DNA from: Astropecten irregularis
Lineage: Eukaryota; Echinodermata; Asteroidea; Paxillosida; Astropectinidae
Length of the DNA stretch: 64,000 nucleotides
Direction of reading: 5' to 3'
NCBI GenBank assembly: GCA_963971285.1
Contig: OZ020245.1
Span: forward strand, 19,482,983 to 19,546,982
The notes beneath the pieces were generated by a model that made no database searches, was not told the origin of the DNA, and saw only the letters and a program-made list of their open reading frames with translations. Numbering within the stretch: position 1 is the first letter of the stretch; each line of letters begins with the position of its first letter. This document shows positions 10,864 through 22,000 of the stretch, one piece after another. The position numbers and the translations under genes are program-made.

Positions 10864-11137
10864 TGGGTCCAATTTCATGGCCTATTTTTGTGCTCACGGG
10901 CACTGCTACGTGTGAAATCTATTTCATGGAATCCGTAAGCAAGACTTTAACTGGTTAGCGAAGAATTAACCGTGAGTTCTGCTAACACGCTGTCGTATGC
11001 ATTATGCAGACATTACTTGCTTACCGTTACCAAAAAGAAAACTCCTGTGAAATACGCTAACCATAACCAACAAAGTATGCTACCATAAGCAAATAATTTT
11101 TGGTAACGGTATAACGGATTCCATGTAATTGGGCCCT
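10864..11137. mobile_element. MITE-C2 copy
   Basis: Related to MITE-C by the CCAATTTCATGG ends but with distinct interior (GGAATCCGTAAGCAAGACTT, TGCTTACCGTTACCAAAAA). Partner copy at 29759-30048. Confidence 0.85.
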
Positions 11138-11734
11138 GGTGTTTCAGTCCAAGCAGGATCTTGTCAAAGATGTAATAGCGGTTTATAAAACGAGGAAGCT
11201 TGCACATACATGCAGTCCTACAGAAGCTGAAATGCCCATGCATATATGCCACCAGTAACACTGCCATCAAGTGCTGAACAACACTGCACGGCTTTACAAC
11301 ATACATGTACACCATTTAACATTAGGCCACTAAACTTTGACCTATCAGCATGATCAGTGGAAAACCTGATCAGCCAGCATATAGTGTACTATAACCAAAT
11401 GCCATCATGTAAAAGGTTTTTCGCTTTTGCCGAGTCATGCAGCGGGGTTGGCAGCCATTTTCTATTAGAAATAATAAATACCTGCGTCTAAGTACAATCA
11501 TGCTGCAACTGCATGCAACTTGTACCTGTGTTCTTCTGAAACGGAATAAGCTCCTAGTCGTAAACCCTTTAAATTCTCACAAAAATTCCTCATCATAAAT
11601 AAATTTATAACAAAATATCATCACCAGTACAGTACATCACAATTAGGGGTTACACATAACTGGAATAAATTAAACGATAATTTGTTCTGGTTTTGTTATT
11701 TTATACACGACCACTTCCAATCATTATTCTTATT

Positions 11735-12030
11735 GAAAAGAGAACAATGAAAAATTGGCGACCTCCTGAATACCGTACAGGCGCACTACCAACTGATGAG
11801 CCATCCAGCCCTACGTTGGTGGAGACCTAACAAAGATAATTGACTATTGGGGTCACCACCAACGTAGGGCTGGATGGCTCAGATGGTAGAGCGCCTGTAC
11901 TGTATTCAGGAGGTCGCCGATTCGAATCCCCCTCCAGTCAATTTTTCTCTTTGTTCACTTTTCAACATGTTCAATGACTTTAAGAATTCAGTCAGTTTCC
12001 CTTGTGGTTATTTCATGATTATGATTATTA
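11735..12030. repeat. SINE-1, second head-to-head inverted pair
   Basis: A partial minus copy (11748-11830) is followed by a full plus copy (11833-12030) with GACTATTGGGGTCACCACCA, AACGTAGGGCTGGATGGCTC, a B-box-like CGATTCGAATCCC and tail CAGTTTCCCTTGTGGTTATT. The head is tRNA-like (GGATGGCTCAGATGGTAGAG) but the anticodon arm does not fold properly, so it is not a tRNA gene. Confidence 0.85.
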
Positions 12031-12207
12031 ATATCAGTATAATTATCTTCCCCATGAGAAAGGTTTGTCTTATAATAGCAAGAAGCACCATTGTCATTTA
12101 GAATATGTGATTTTGTTTGTTAATTAACATGGATGATCTACATTTGTAAATTAGTTGGTATAAAAAAACATGTACATGGTGTACCTAGCTAGTAGGACTA
12201 TTACTAT

Positions 12208-12444
12208 GGGCATTTACGGAACGGGGGCTTAGGCTCACACTCAGGCTCCAGCTCTGACATCCATATGCTAAAAAAAATAGGTTGTGGCTTTTCATTGAAG
12301 CTGAAGCTCTCGTTTCCTTTTCAAACCAGAGAATCTACTTCAGAACCGCAGCAAAAAGCCTCTTTTTGATACCCGTTATTTCAGAATGGATTCGCGAAAT
12401 GGAGCCTGAGACGGAGCCTGAGCCTCTGTTTCATAAACGCCCTA
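12208..12444. mobile_element. MITE-H copy
   Basis: Ends GGGCATTTACGGAACGGGGG / TTTCATAAACGCCC with GAGCCT-type hexamers inside each end. Interior TTCATTGAAGCTGAAGCTCT and AACCGCAGCAAAAAGCCTCT is shared with copies at 33124, 33381, 48106 and 49908. Confidence 0.9.
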
Positions 12445-13107
12445 TGTTCCTATCATGTATCAATATCATCCAATGTGTTTTGAAATATCCGCATATCAAG
12501 GCTCCAGGTATTTCAGGCAAGCCAGTATCATCTTTGTCTCCCCCCCCCAAGAAAACAATAGGAGCAAATCAAAGTTCTACAAATATCGTCTGATTACTGG
12601 TATTAAGCTGTTAGTTGTGTATACTTTTGGTCGTGCATGACTTATCGGATTATGTCCCAAGAAAGACGACCTTTTGACTCTTTTCCGCTATCAGGACAAA
12701 GGGATGAGAGGGTCAAGATGGAAAGCATGCTCCGTGTTTCTACAGGAAAAAACAAAAACCTTCCCCGAACCTTCTGACTTGTCCAAATGTAGTTTTTCAA
12801 ATGGCTATAAACCCCCACCATGCCCACAGTTGTACCATCAACTTGTGCCACCTCCCTGGGCAATTTGCTTTGCCAAAATCTTGGGAGGTGTAATGGATTG
12901 GAAGAAACCAATGGAAGGTAGTAAGGTACCTGGCTGGACTGCAAATTCATGTCGGGAATAACGTTTTAAAGCTAAAATCCCGAATATAAGCTTTATATAT
13001 TCGGGTATTCTGCCAAAACTGTACAAGGATTTGGAGTCTGCTCATATCGCAAGCACTTGTCTCCTGGGACCAAACTGGCCCAAGGTGAATGCACCCACGT
13101 ACTGCTA

Positions 13108-13454
13108 ATGCTAGGAGTCCACTGGGCCGACGCCAGTTGGTGCCAGTTCGCGCCAATGCAATTTGCTGTGACGCCTTATGTCGCCAATAAGGTGCCTAGT
13201 GGCGTGCAGTGGCTCAAACTGCCTCCCAACTGGCTCGTGATGGCCCGTAATGGCGCCAAAATTTGAATTTGGCCACTTGCATCGAGCAACCAGCGCGAAG
13301 TATCCACCAAGTGGCACCAAATGCGCAAACAATCCGCCTATTGGAACCCACTTTAATGTAATGGCGCGCGCCAAGTTGCGCCACTACACGCCAATCACAT
13401 AATCTTTGGCGCGAACTGGCACCAACTGGCGCCGGCCCAGTGGACTCCTAGCAT
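13108..13454. mobile_element. MITE-like element with about 45-bp inverted ends
   Basis: TGCTAGGAGTCCACTGGGCC and GACGCCAGTTGGTGCCAGTT on the left are mirrored on the right (GGCCCAGTGGACTCCTAGCA). The interior is rich in TGGCGC/GCGCCA palindromes. Confidence 0.9.
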
Positions 13455-13534
13455 AATGGACAGAACCGTTAGTAATGCTGTGTTATTGCAGAAACACTAT
13501 AATTCCTGGTTACAACATTTCTGCATGAAACAAT

Positions 13535-13683
13535 GGGTCGATTTCACGAAGCCCTGCGATCGATCATAACTCAAGTTACGAAGGATAACCCATCGTAGGG
13601 GTCCTATCCCACGTAGGTCTTCAATGCATCAAAAGTCCTACGATTGATAGTAAGTTACAAAGAGTTTGGTGAAATCGACCCCA
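13535..13683. mobile_element. MITE-D copy (about 150 bp)
   Basis: Ends GGGTCGATTTCACGAA / TTGGTGAAATCGACCCC; the second copy is at 35778-35914. Interior AAGGATAACCCATCG and CCTACGATTGATA. Confidence 0.85.
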
Positions 13684-14689
13684 GTTGGTGCTAGAGCAAA
13701 AATGCTTAATCACAAACAACTGAGATATGTCGCTCTAGCATGAATATTGTTCCATGTATTTTCATTCCTAAAGGTGAACAATGCACTGTTCATATGGCCT
13801 TACTGCATTAGGCAATACAGCATATTGTTGCAGTATAAGACACAATAACGACCTATGACATCACTAGTACTTGGTTTGTTTGCTCCAGTGTGCACAAACC
13901 GCTGCAATAGCGCTACGCACTAATGACGTCACACGAGTGATTTGGCCAGCGCGCACATATACAAAATCCCCGGATGTCAGACAAACATTGACTCACACAC
14001 GTACGTACTGTACGCCGTGCATGCACAAAAGCACACCAACCACACGTTTGCATGGTTGCAATGTTTGTCTGAGATCCGGTGTGACGTCACAGCATTTAGC
14101 CTGTGATTTTTAGCGCAAGTGCGAATCGCTATTCGATCTTATGTTTCCTCTCAGCAGTTCATGAAAACTGATACATCATGCTATTTGTAAACAACATAAT
14201 CTGAACATTTCTGAACAAAACAAATTAACAGTGTACAGTTAATAATCAAACCGTACTGAGTATCTAACCATAGGTACTGTACAAATTAATAGAATCTGTT
14301 TAAAAAAAAATAGAGATAAAAAAGGGAAGTGACATAAACAGAGCAGAAAAGCATCATCAACAACAAAATATTACAGTACAGCTGATTTGTTTCAATTAAA
14401 ATTTGTATTGTTTTTGTTAGCGTTATTATATTGGTAACATTATTGCCCAAACGTACGATCAAATATCTTACATTTTTTTTTTGTAATTAATTTTTTTTTT
14501 TATACATGACTAATTAAAGCCATCAAGCTTGTTCCCTGGACAAGTGACTGACTAATTCTGTATGGACCATTTTTATAATGGGCCGACTTGTCTGGTACCC
14601 AGAGTACCTGTCATGACCACACAGGACTGCACTTACGTTGAACTAGAAAATCCCTAATCCCTCTTTGTTGCCTGCACTATCCTCATTAT

Positions 14690-14893
14690 TGAGGTTATTC
14701 ACTGACATCATAAAGTGATTGGCCGTCAAGCTTTTCTATGTTCTCAAAGGTACGCGTGCGACACTGTGCTTTGCGTGTACACTGAAGAGTATTGTTTACA
14801 CATGTGCAATCATTGTGGTTTGATGACCATCAAGCCACAATGATTGCACACGTGTAAACAATCCAAGCTGATGACGTCACATGAATAACCTCT
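14690..14893. mobile_element. Inverted-repeat element
   Basis: Outer ends GAGGTTATTCA / TGAATAACCTC and a long inner hairpin TTTACACATGTGCAATCATT / AATGATTGCACACGTGTAAA. Confidence 0.75.
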
Positions 14894-14992
14894 ATACTCC
14901 CCTTGCAGTCAGTGTTCATATTGCATTCCCATTATCCACCAACAGAGGGCGCCTCACACATTAAAATGAATCACAGTTTTGGGATCCAGTCC

Positions 14993-15339
14993 TAGAGTTA
15001 AATAAAAAACTAGAGTGTGCACTCTGCGCGTGATGCTCGAACCATGGCCAGCGTCATTGCCTAGAAAACCAAACATGGGCAAATGCGCACATCCCGTTTC
15101 AAATTGTGCATACATATTCTTACCCCGGTTCGTGCGCGCACCACTGTGCATAAGATACGGGATGTTCCACGCATCACGTCACACACAGTGCGTGCAGTTC
15201 ACCGAGTAACATCTGGGTACGGTATTTAGACTCTACTGCATCTGCGAAGTTACACCAGGAAAGATGGTGGCTGCGCCGGAGTGCAGACAACACGCACGTT
15301 GTATACGAAGCGCGCACTCTAGTTTTTTATTTAACTCTA
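14993..15339. mobile_element. Inverted-repeat element, about 350 bp
   Basis: Ends TAGAGTTAAATAAAAAACTA and GAGTGTGCACTCTGCGCG are mirrored at 15308-15339 (CGCGCACTCTAGTTTTTTAT). Confidence 0.85.
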
Positions 15340-15440
15340 TCGATCGTCCCAGTGCATTTTGGTACAAGGGTCTGAATCAGGACCTAGTGCAGGACCAAAG
15401 CACACAGTACTGTGTAGCAGTGGCAAGTATGGAATAACCA

Positions 15441-15685
15441 GGTGCCAATATCATAGAGCTGCTTAGCACAAACAATCGCTAAGCATGACATTTCTGCCCT
15501 TAATAAAAACCAGGATTAACAACCAAATTTCCATGTGTTGTGTATCACTTGCAATTGTTATTTGGCTGTTGTTCACTGACCATGAATATCAAATCGAATT
15601 TTCAATGGTGGTTTGTTTTATTAGGCAAGCCATTTTTATGCTAAGCAATTTTTTTGTGCTAAGCATCTCTATGAAATTGGCACCT
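15441..15685. mobile_element. MITE-C copy, abutting the ITPK1 3' end
   Basis: Ends GGTGCCAATATCATAGAGCT / ATGAAATTGGCACC, reverse of the copies at 27 and 2698. It begins 65 bases past the ITPK1 stop and supplies an AATAAA on the gene's strand. Confidence 0.88.
15617..15622 (-). terminator. Candidate polyadenylation signal for ITPK1, inside a MITE
   Basis: Reading the minus strand, AATAAA appears 128 bases past the ITPK1 stop, inside the MITE-C copy at 15441-15685. A second AATAAA lies near 15323 inside another inverted-repeat element. Confidence 0.35.
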
Positions 15686-15749
15686 GCAGAGGACAAGCTT
15701 GACAGCCTGGGTCAAAGGCTAACGACATCACAGCCAAGCCCCTTCCCTT

Positions 15750-16012
15750 TCATTTCGCGACAAATTTCTTAGATTGACTATTTCCGTTGGTGACTACGCC
15801 GTCCAGTTCTGACGGCAGGGATCGTTTTAGACACCTCCCCTCCCGTGGAGCTTCCTTCAGGAGGTGGTTGGGCGTGTTGTCTTGGTGCGGCGTCTGTTCA
15901 TTTGTGTTATTGACGTGGTGGTTGCTCACTGTGCTATTGGATTCCGGCGTTGAGATAATTCTGTGGACGTATTCCAATAGTTTATCATAGAACTGGGGTA
16001 CTCCATCATATC
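15750..16012 (-). CDS. ITPK1: ITPK1 coding exon 10 and stop
   Basis: 263 nt. GYDGVPQFYDKLLEYVHRII completes the conserved domain (human GYEGVSEFFTDLLNHI). A low-complexity Asn/His/Ser-rich tail follows, ending SKKFVAK and TGA. Acceptor CTGAATAG. Confidence 0.94.
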
Positions 16013-19000
16013 CTATTCAGAAACACACACACAAAAGAAAAGAATGTGAAAAGTCATTTTTTTTCAATAGGGCTCGCGCTTGTGACATCACATTCAGATG
16101 TTCAGACAAACGAGTTGCACGTTGCCTAATTAACTTACATGTAAACATTGTGAAATTTGCCCGAACATCTGGGTAACTATAGCTGTTGATACAAAGCACG
16201 TATTATATAAATAACTCAAGCAGGGAGCCCTATTCAACACACCCATCCAAGAATGTATAAAGTTGGAAGCCTGCCAAGTCATGCAAAGTTAGACGTTTTC
16301 CAAATCCAACAATAACAAAAATGGAAGCCAGCCAAATCCTGCAATACAAATTGGGAAACCATAAGCCTAGTCCAGCAGTATCAAAGAGGAAAGCCTGCCT
16401 GGTCCAACAACAACTTGTTGGAAACCTGCCAAATCTAACAATATCACTGTTGGAAGCCTGCCAAGTACAAGAACAGCGTACAGGATTTGCAAGGCCTCAA
16501 AAAAAAATTTATTGAGTTTGAGACAGAAAATGAACTCAACAGTTCGTAAACAGTGCAAACAGTCACCATGGGAAATCTTGGTTCGTCAGATGCTGGGTTT
16601 TTCAAGGAAATAAAGATTTAGTGTCTTTTAAAAAGATTGTTCGTCTTAATGATCTTTTTAGCATTTCGAAAGATGGTGTAACCGTGAAGGATTCGGAGGG
16701 GGGCAAGATTATTTGAAAAAAGCGCGAAAAGGTAAATGAAACAACGTCTGTAAGGAAGTTTAAGACCTTCCTTTCTGTTTAAAGTACCAAATTCAGCCAA
16801 AACGCACATCTTTGCAAATCCTATACGCTCCCTTTAACAGAGTAGACTCCATCTTTACCTGGGAATGCATTGATATCAATCACGTAATGCAGGCCTGTGT
16901 CGTTCTCCACGATGACGTCAAAACCGAAGAGCGAGAGGTCGAGTGAGCGAGTGACCGATGCCACAAGGTCCACCAGGATTTCATTCGAAGGTAGTACTGG
17001 TTCCCGAGTCTGGTCACTTTTGTCCAGCTGCAAATGAAGAAACACAAAGATAATTATAGACTTACCATGACGACACCGTACATGATGGAAAGATGAATGA
17101 GACTACTTTCATACAGAGCAAGTTTAATATTCTTCAGTTAATGGTAATATCATGCTTTGGTTTTTGTCAAAGAAATACAGATTCATGGGAAAAAAATATC
17201 AAGACAGATACAGTAACAGTCATCTGGGAAAATTTCAGTCCCATACGGTGCCCACTTTTTGTGAAAACAGTGAAAAACAGCATACAGTATTTCTTAAATC
17301 TTTTCTCTTTTATTTTTGTTCTTTAAAAGATAAAAATTAATTTTGGTCACTGGTTTTACTCTTTTCTGGATTCAGACAGAACAATTTTAATGGTATATTT
17401 CTACCATCACCATCTTTATACCCTGTAAGTTATAGGTAAATTTGTGAAGATTTCTGTTTAGGTATGTTACCAATCCTGTACTGTACTTTTAAAGGTAATA
17501 TCATACTTTGGTTTTTATCAAAGAAATACAGATTCATGGGCAAAAATATCAAGAAAGGTACACTAACAGTCAACACGGTATTTCTTAAATTATTTCACCA
17601 TTATTTTTTTTTTGTTCTTTTAAAGATCACAAATATTTTTGGTCGTTCTTTTACAAAATTTCTGGATAAATACATCATTTTAGGCGGAAAAGTTTTAACG
17701 GTAGGTTTCTACCTGCCCCATCATTACACCTTGTAAAATATAAGTAAATCTGTGAACATTTCTTCTTTGGTTTCCTACCTAAGTATGATACTACCTTTTA
17801 GTTAAACGCTGCATTCATCTGCAAATTCAAATGCACAGAAGGTAACCTGTACTCTGGTACCTGACCTTACAGCGGTTCACAGCACTCTACATTGCATTAA
17901 ACATGCATGCTCATGAGTGGCAAGCAATAATGGAGAAACCAGACTAATAGCCACTAATGAGCACATATTTCTTCCACGAAAGAATTATGAATTGGGCGTG
18001 AAAACATTAAGACATTTATTGCCGTAACAAATAATGAAAACTGTTCACTTCGGCCTATCTGATTTGATAATCGAATATTAATGACTGTGTCGTGAATATT
18101 TAAACTAGGATGAGATATGGTTGAAACTTGAAAGATTGTCTTTATGAGACCTCTTGCATCATACACCTATAATCAAAAGCATTTGTTTCTACAGTAGTAG
18201 TACCCAGAAAATACTGTGACAGAATTGTACAATAAGCAGGTTGTTTGTTTTTAAACAAAGCCAGTTTTTATGGCCTGCTTCCCCCCTAGTTTCAAGTCAA
18301 AAGCTACTGCTACCATAAAGGTAGTATCATACTTTGTTTTTTGTCAAAGAAATACAGATTCATGGGCAAAAATATCACTTGAGGAAGATACAGTAACAGT
18401 CATCTGTGAAAATTTCAGTCCCATACGGTGCCCACTTTGTGAGAAAACAGTGAAAAGCGACCACAGTATTTCTTAAGTCTTTTCACTTTCATTTTGGGTC
18501 TTTAAAAGATCAAAAATAATTGTGGTCACTGGTTTTTACTCTTTTCTGGATAAATACAGTATTTCAGGCAGAAATATTTCAACGATATGTTTCTACCATT
18601 ACCATCTTCATACCCTGTAAGTCATAGGTAAATCTGTGAAGATTTCTGTTTCGGTATTCTACCATAGTATGATACTACCTTTAATAGTGATACAACAGTG
18701 CCACCAAGTGTCTCGTTAGTCAACTTACCTCATTTAGAAAAGAGGATGAATTTGGTTTGGAAACATCGTGACTGTGAAAGAATATCGTAGAATGATCTGT
18801 CAAAATGATAAGAGAGAATATTCGGGTAATTAGCAAGAGAATAACAAAGTATTTAAGATGCAGGGGCCTACTATGTACGTAGGGGCTATTAGGGGCATAT
18901 TATGGCGTCCCAAACTGTGAACATGTTTCTGTGCTGGTTATTGGTTTGGTGTTTCAGCGACTTTGGTTCTGCTTCAATGACGTCATTGGTTCAAACCAAA

Positions 19001-22000
19001 CGAGAACCGAGGGAAGGGATTGGTTTAAGGTCGGTTCAACATGGCAGAAAGGTAAAGTCCGACTCCTTCCGCCATGCCCGCTGCCATTTGTGTTTATGGT
19101 ATAGTTTGCAAAAGCATTTTGGCGCCCTCCCCCAACTATGTTTCTGTTCATCGAGAGTGACATCAGAAACACTTGACTGATCACGTCCGCCAAAACACGC
19201 CCCTGTGCTATCTCCGGTAACAACTCTGAAATTTGTGGATGAACAAATACCAGAATAAGTGCAATCCTTTAGCCGTACTTAAGAGCATTCTCTGCTTAAG
19301 CGTATGGCATAAACAGAAGACATTTAGCTGGAAAAGACTAGGCTAGGATTTCATTTGAGTGTGTAACTAAAGGTACAGTGTGGGGCCGAATGTCAGTTTC
19401 TTTGAATACAGCAAGGTTTAAGAATGCCCACATTCCCACAATCGTTCACTCACCGGAGGCTACAAAGTTTTTAATGGAGGGGCGTCTTACAACTACAAAA
19501 TCGTTGCCGATGATGAATATCTTATGCATCTGGGCATTGTGGTTGATGAAGGTCTGAGCCACGCAGGGGGGCTCGATGTCCTTCAGTCCTGAGTCGTTGA
19601 AAATAATGGCCATCTGCACAAGAACGTCCGGAATAAAAAAAAAAAAAAAAAAAACAAAACAAGCATGTTTGTTAAGTATTTTGTATTTAAATTTGTTACT
19701 GGTACATGTATCATTTGAACCTGAACTTGGGGCCTGTTTGTTTAACACACAGGATCACGGATGTCCCCGACCGGTGCCAACCAATGTGGCTAGAAGTTTG
19801 AACACTGCATGTATGTGATCCAACATTATGTGGGATACAGCAGCCTAGTTCAGGCCGAATGTTTAGAAATAACATGGGAGAGAGAAAGTTCTGAGATGTA
19901 AAAACCAGATTGGTTGATTCTGCTCTCACCTCGTGTGATTTGACGGACCCATGAGCCTTTGATGCCTTGCAAACTGCAAGAGAAAAAATACACACATAGC
20001 ATATTGATGTTCATTTGTACAATAAAGCAATACAGGAAGATTTTGCAGAGAAATAATTGAAAAATTGAAAAATGGCACCGTCAGAACTTGATTTTTAAGG
20101 AGAGTGAGAGTGATCACTCTCCTCCTGTCAGTGGCACTTCTTATAACAGTAAAATAGACAGTATGCAAACAGAGTATGCTTTCAACTTTCAAGGTAGTAC
20201 CATACTTTGGTTAAGTTGACAGAATGGCTGCAGTCTGTTCATAATTTGATTGGTCATAAAATAAAAACAAACCTAAATGTTCAGCTCAATTTGATCATTG
20301 GAAACAGTCGAAAACCGTGAAAAACTGTTGCAAAAAATTTGTAATGCGAAATTGTAAGGTAATTGTAACTGTGAAATTTTGATCTCGGAGGTCAAAACTG
20401 TTCTCGGTGTTTTGTTTTATTAATTTGCTTTCAAGGTGAAATATTCTAACAGTATGTTTGTACCAGGTCCATCTTTGTACCCTGTAGTTAGTTATAGGTA
20501 AATCTGTGAAGATTTCTGTTTTGGTTTCCTACCAAAGTATGATAGTACCTTTAACTCAGCAACAATCAAAACTTTAAAATGCCAAATACCACACTTGTGA
20601 GAAAGGGCTCTTTATGGTCTGTTTTTTATCTGTTTCCATTTTTGGCCTTCAGCAAAATCACAGGCCACAAACGACTGGAAAATAATCTTTCTGGAATAGC
20701 TGTCTTTGCACTTGGCTCAAATAGTGATGTCCAAATGAATGCAGCTTGTGACAGATACATGTACATGTAGAAGCACTTACCAAATGGATACTTGACTTGT
20801 GCACTCTCTAGTAACCTCCGGATCTCCGTTACATCTTTGGTATGGATCTCTACAAAGTGCGGAACTAGCACTTTGCCATAGACTGGAAAAATCAACGACA
20901 CAAGGATCATGGTAAAGACTGGGTTTAGCACGCTTTTATACCTAACTTTGTATCTGGCGCCTGGCAAAAGGGCAAACATTGGTTGGGCTACAAAATAAAG
21001 AGCGCATTATTAACAGGTGCATGATCCATATTGAACACAATACAGTGGAACGCCACTATAACGAACACGCTGGGATGCACAGAGATTGTTTGTTATAGTG
21101 GTCATACATTATAGTGAACAATGTTCAGCATGCCTATACATTGTACATGAAAATTGGGCAGTTGGGAGCCAAGGATGATGTTCAGTATACATAGTATAGC
21201 CAAATGTTCAGTATAGCAGTGTTCATTATAGTAGCGTTCCACTATATTATAGACCACGGGGCATGGCCGATTATCTTTCAGTTTCGTGACGCATATCACA
21301 GATCTATGTAAATTATTATACCTTAAACTACTCCAGTGGATGTCCCATGACTCACACATAAAATCCACAGTTGAGTTTTTGGACAGTTTTTGCAAGAATC
21401 GCCACTAAATGTTCATAATTTCTCTTTAAGAAATGGAGAAAACGACATGTAGACCTACCTGAGCTGTTTTGGAAGGCATTTTGGAACAGTGTGTAGCTAG
21501 CGTTGCGGTCGATCAACTTCCTGACCCGGTCCACAGGGTCTAGCATGACAACCGAGGGGTGGTCCTCTGTGTACCTCTGCAGATTAGATTAAAAAACACA
21601 GTCAAAAGAATTGAGTATTTTACAGATCTATAATAATAATACTTATCCAGCATTTATAAGGCGCCTTTATCTGGAGACCATTCAAAGGCGCCAGTCTAGT
21701 GAAACAACCTTGGTCTCAAGATGGCAAAGCCAGGCCATAAAGGTGTGTTTTTAATCTCTGGGCAAAGAGTGTGGGATTGTGTGTTTCTCTCAGGTCTACT
21801 GGTAAGGAATTCCAGAGGCGGGGGGCAGTACTTGAAAAGGACCTGTCACCATAATACCTACTCAGGCGGGTTCGAGGGACAAACAGCAACTTGCCTGATG
21901 ACCTCAAGCCCGACCTGACACTGCAAAACTGTAAAAGTGTTTGTAGATAGTTTGGAGCGGAGCCATGAAGTGCTTTGAATGTGAGTAAGATGATCTTACA

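Larger units (their letters stand above)
8308..15749. other. Spacer between the C2H2 gene and ITPK1: no gene recognised
   Basis: Apart from the listed MITE and SINE copies I see no exon I can defend. Short open frames here fall in repeats or lack splice support. Confidence 0.6.
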
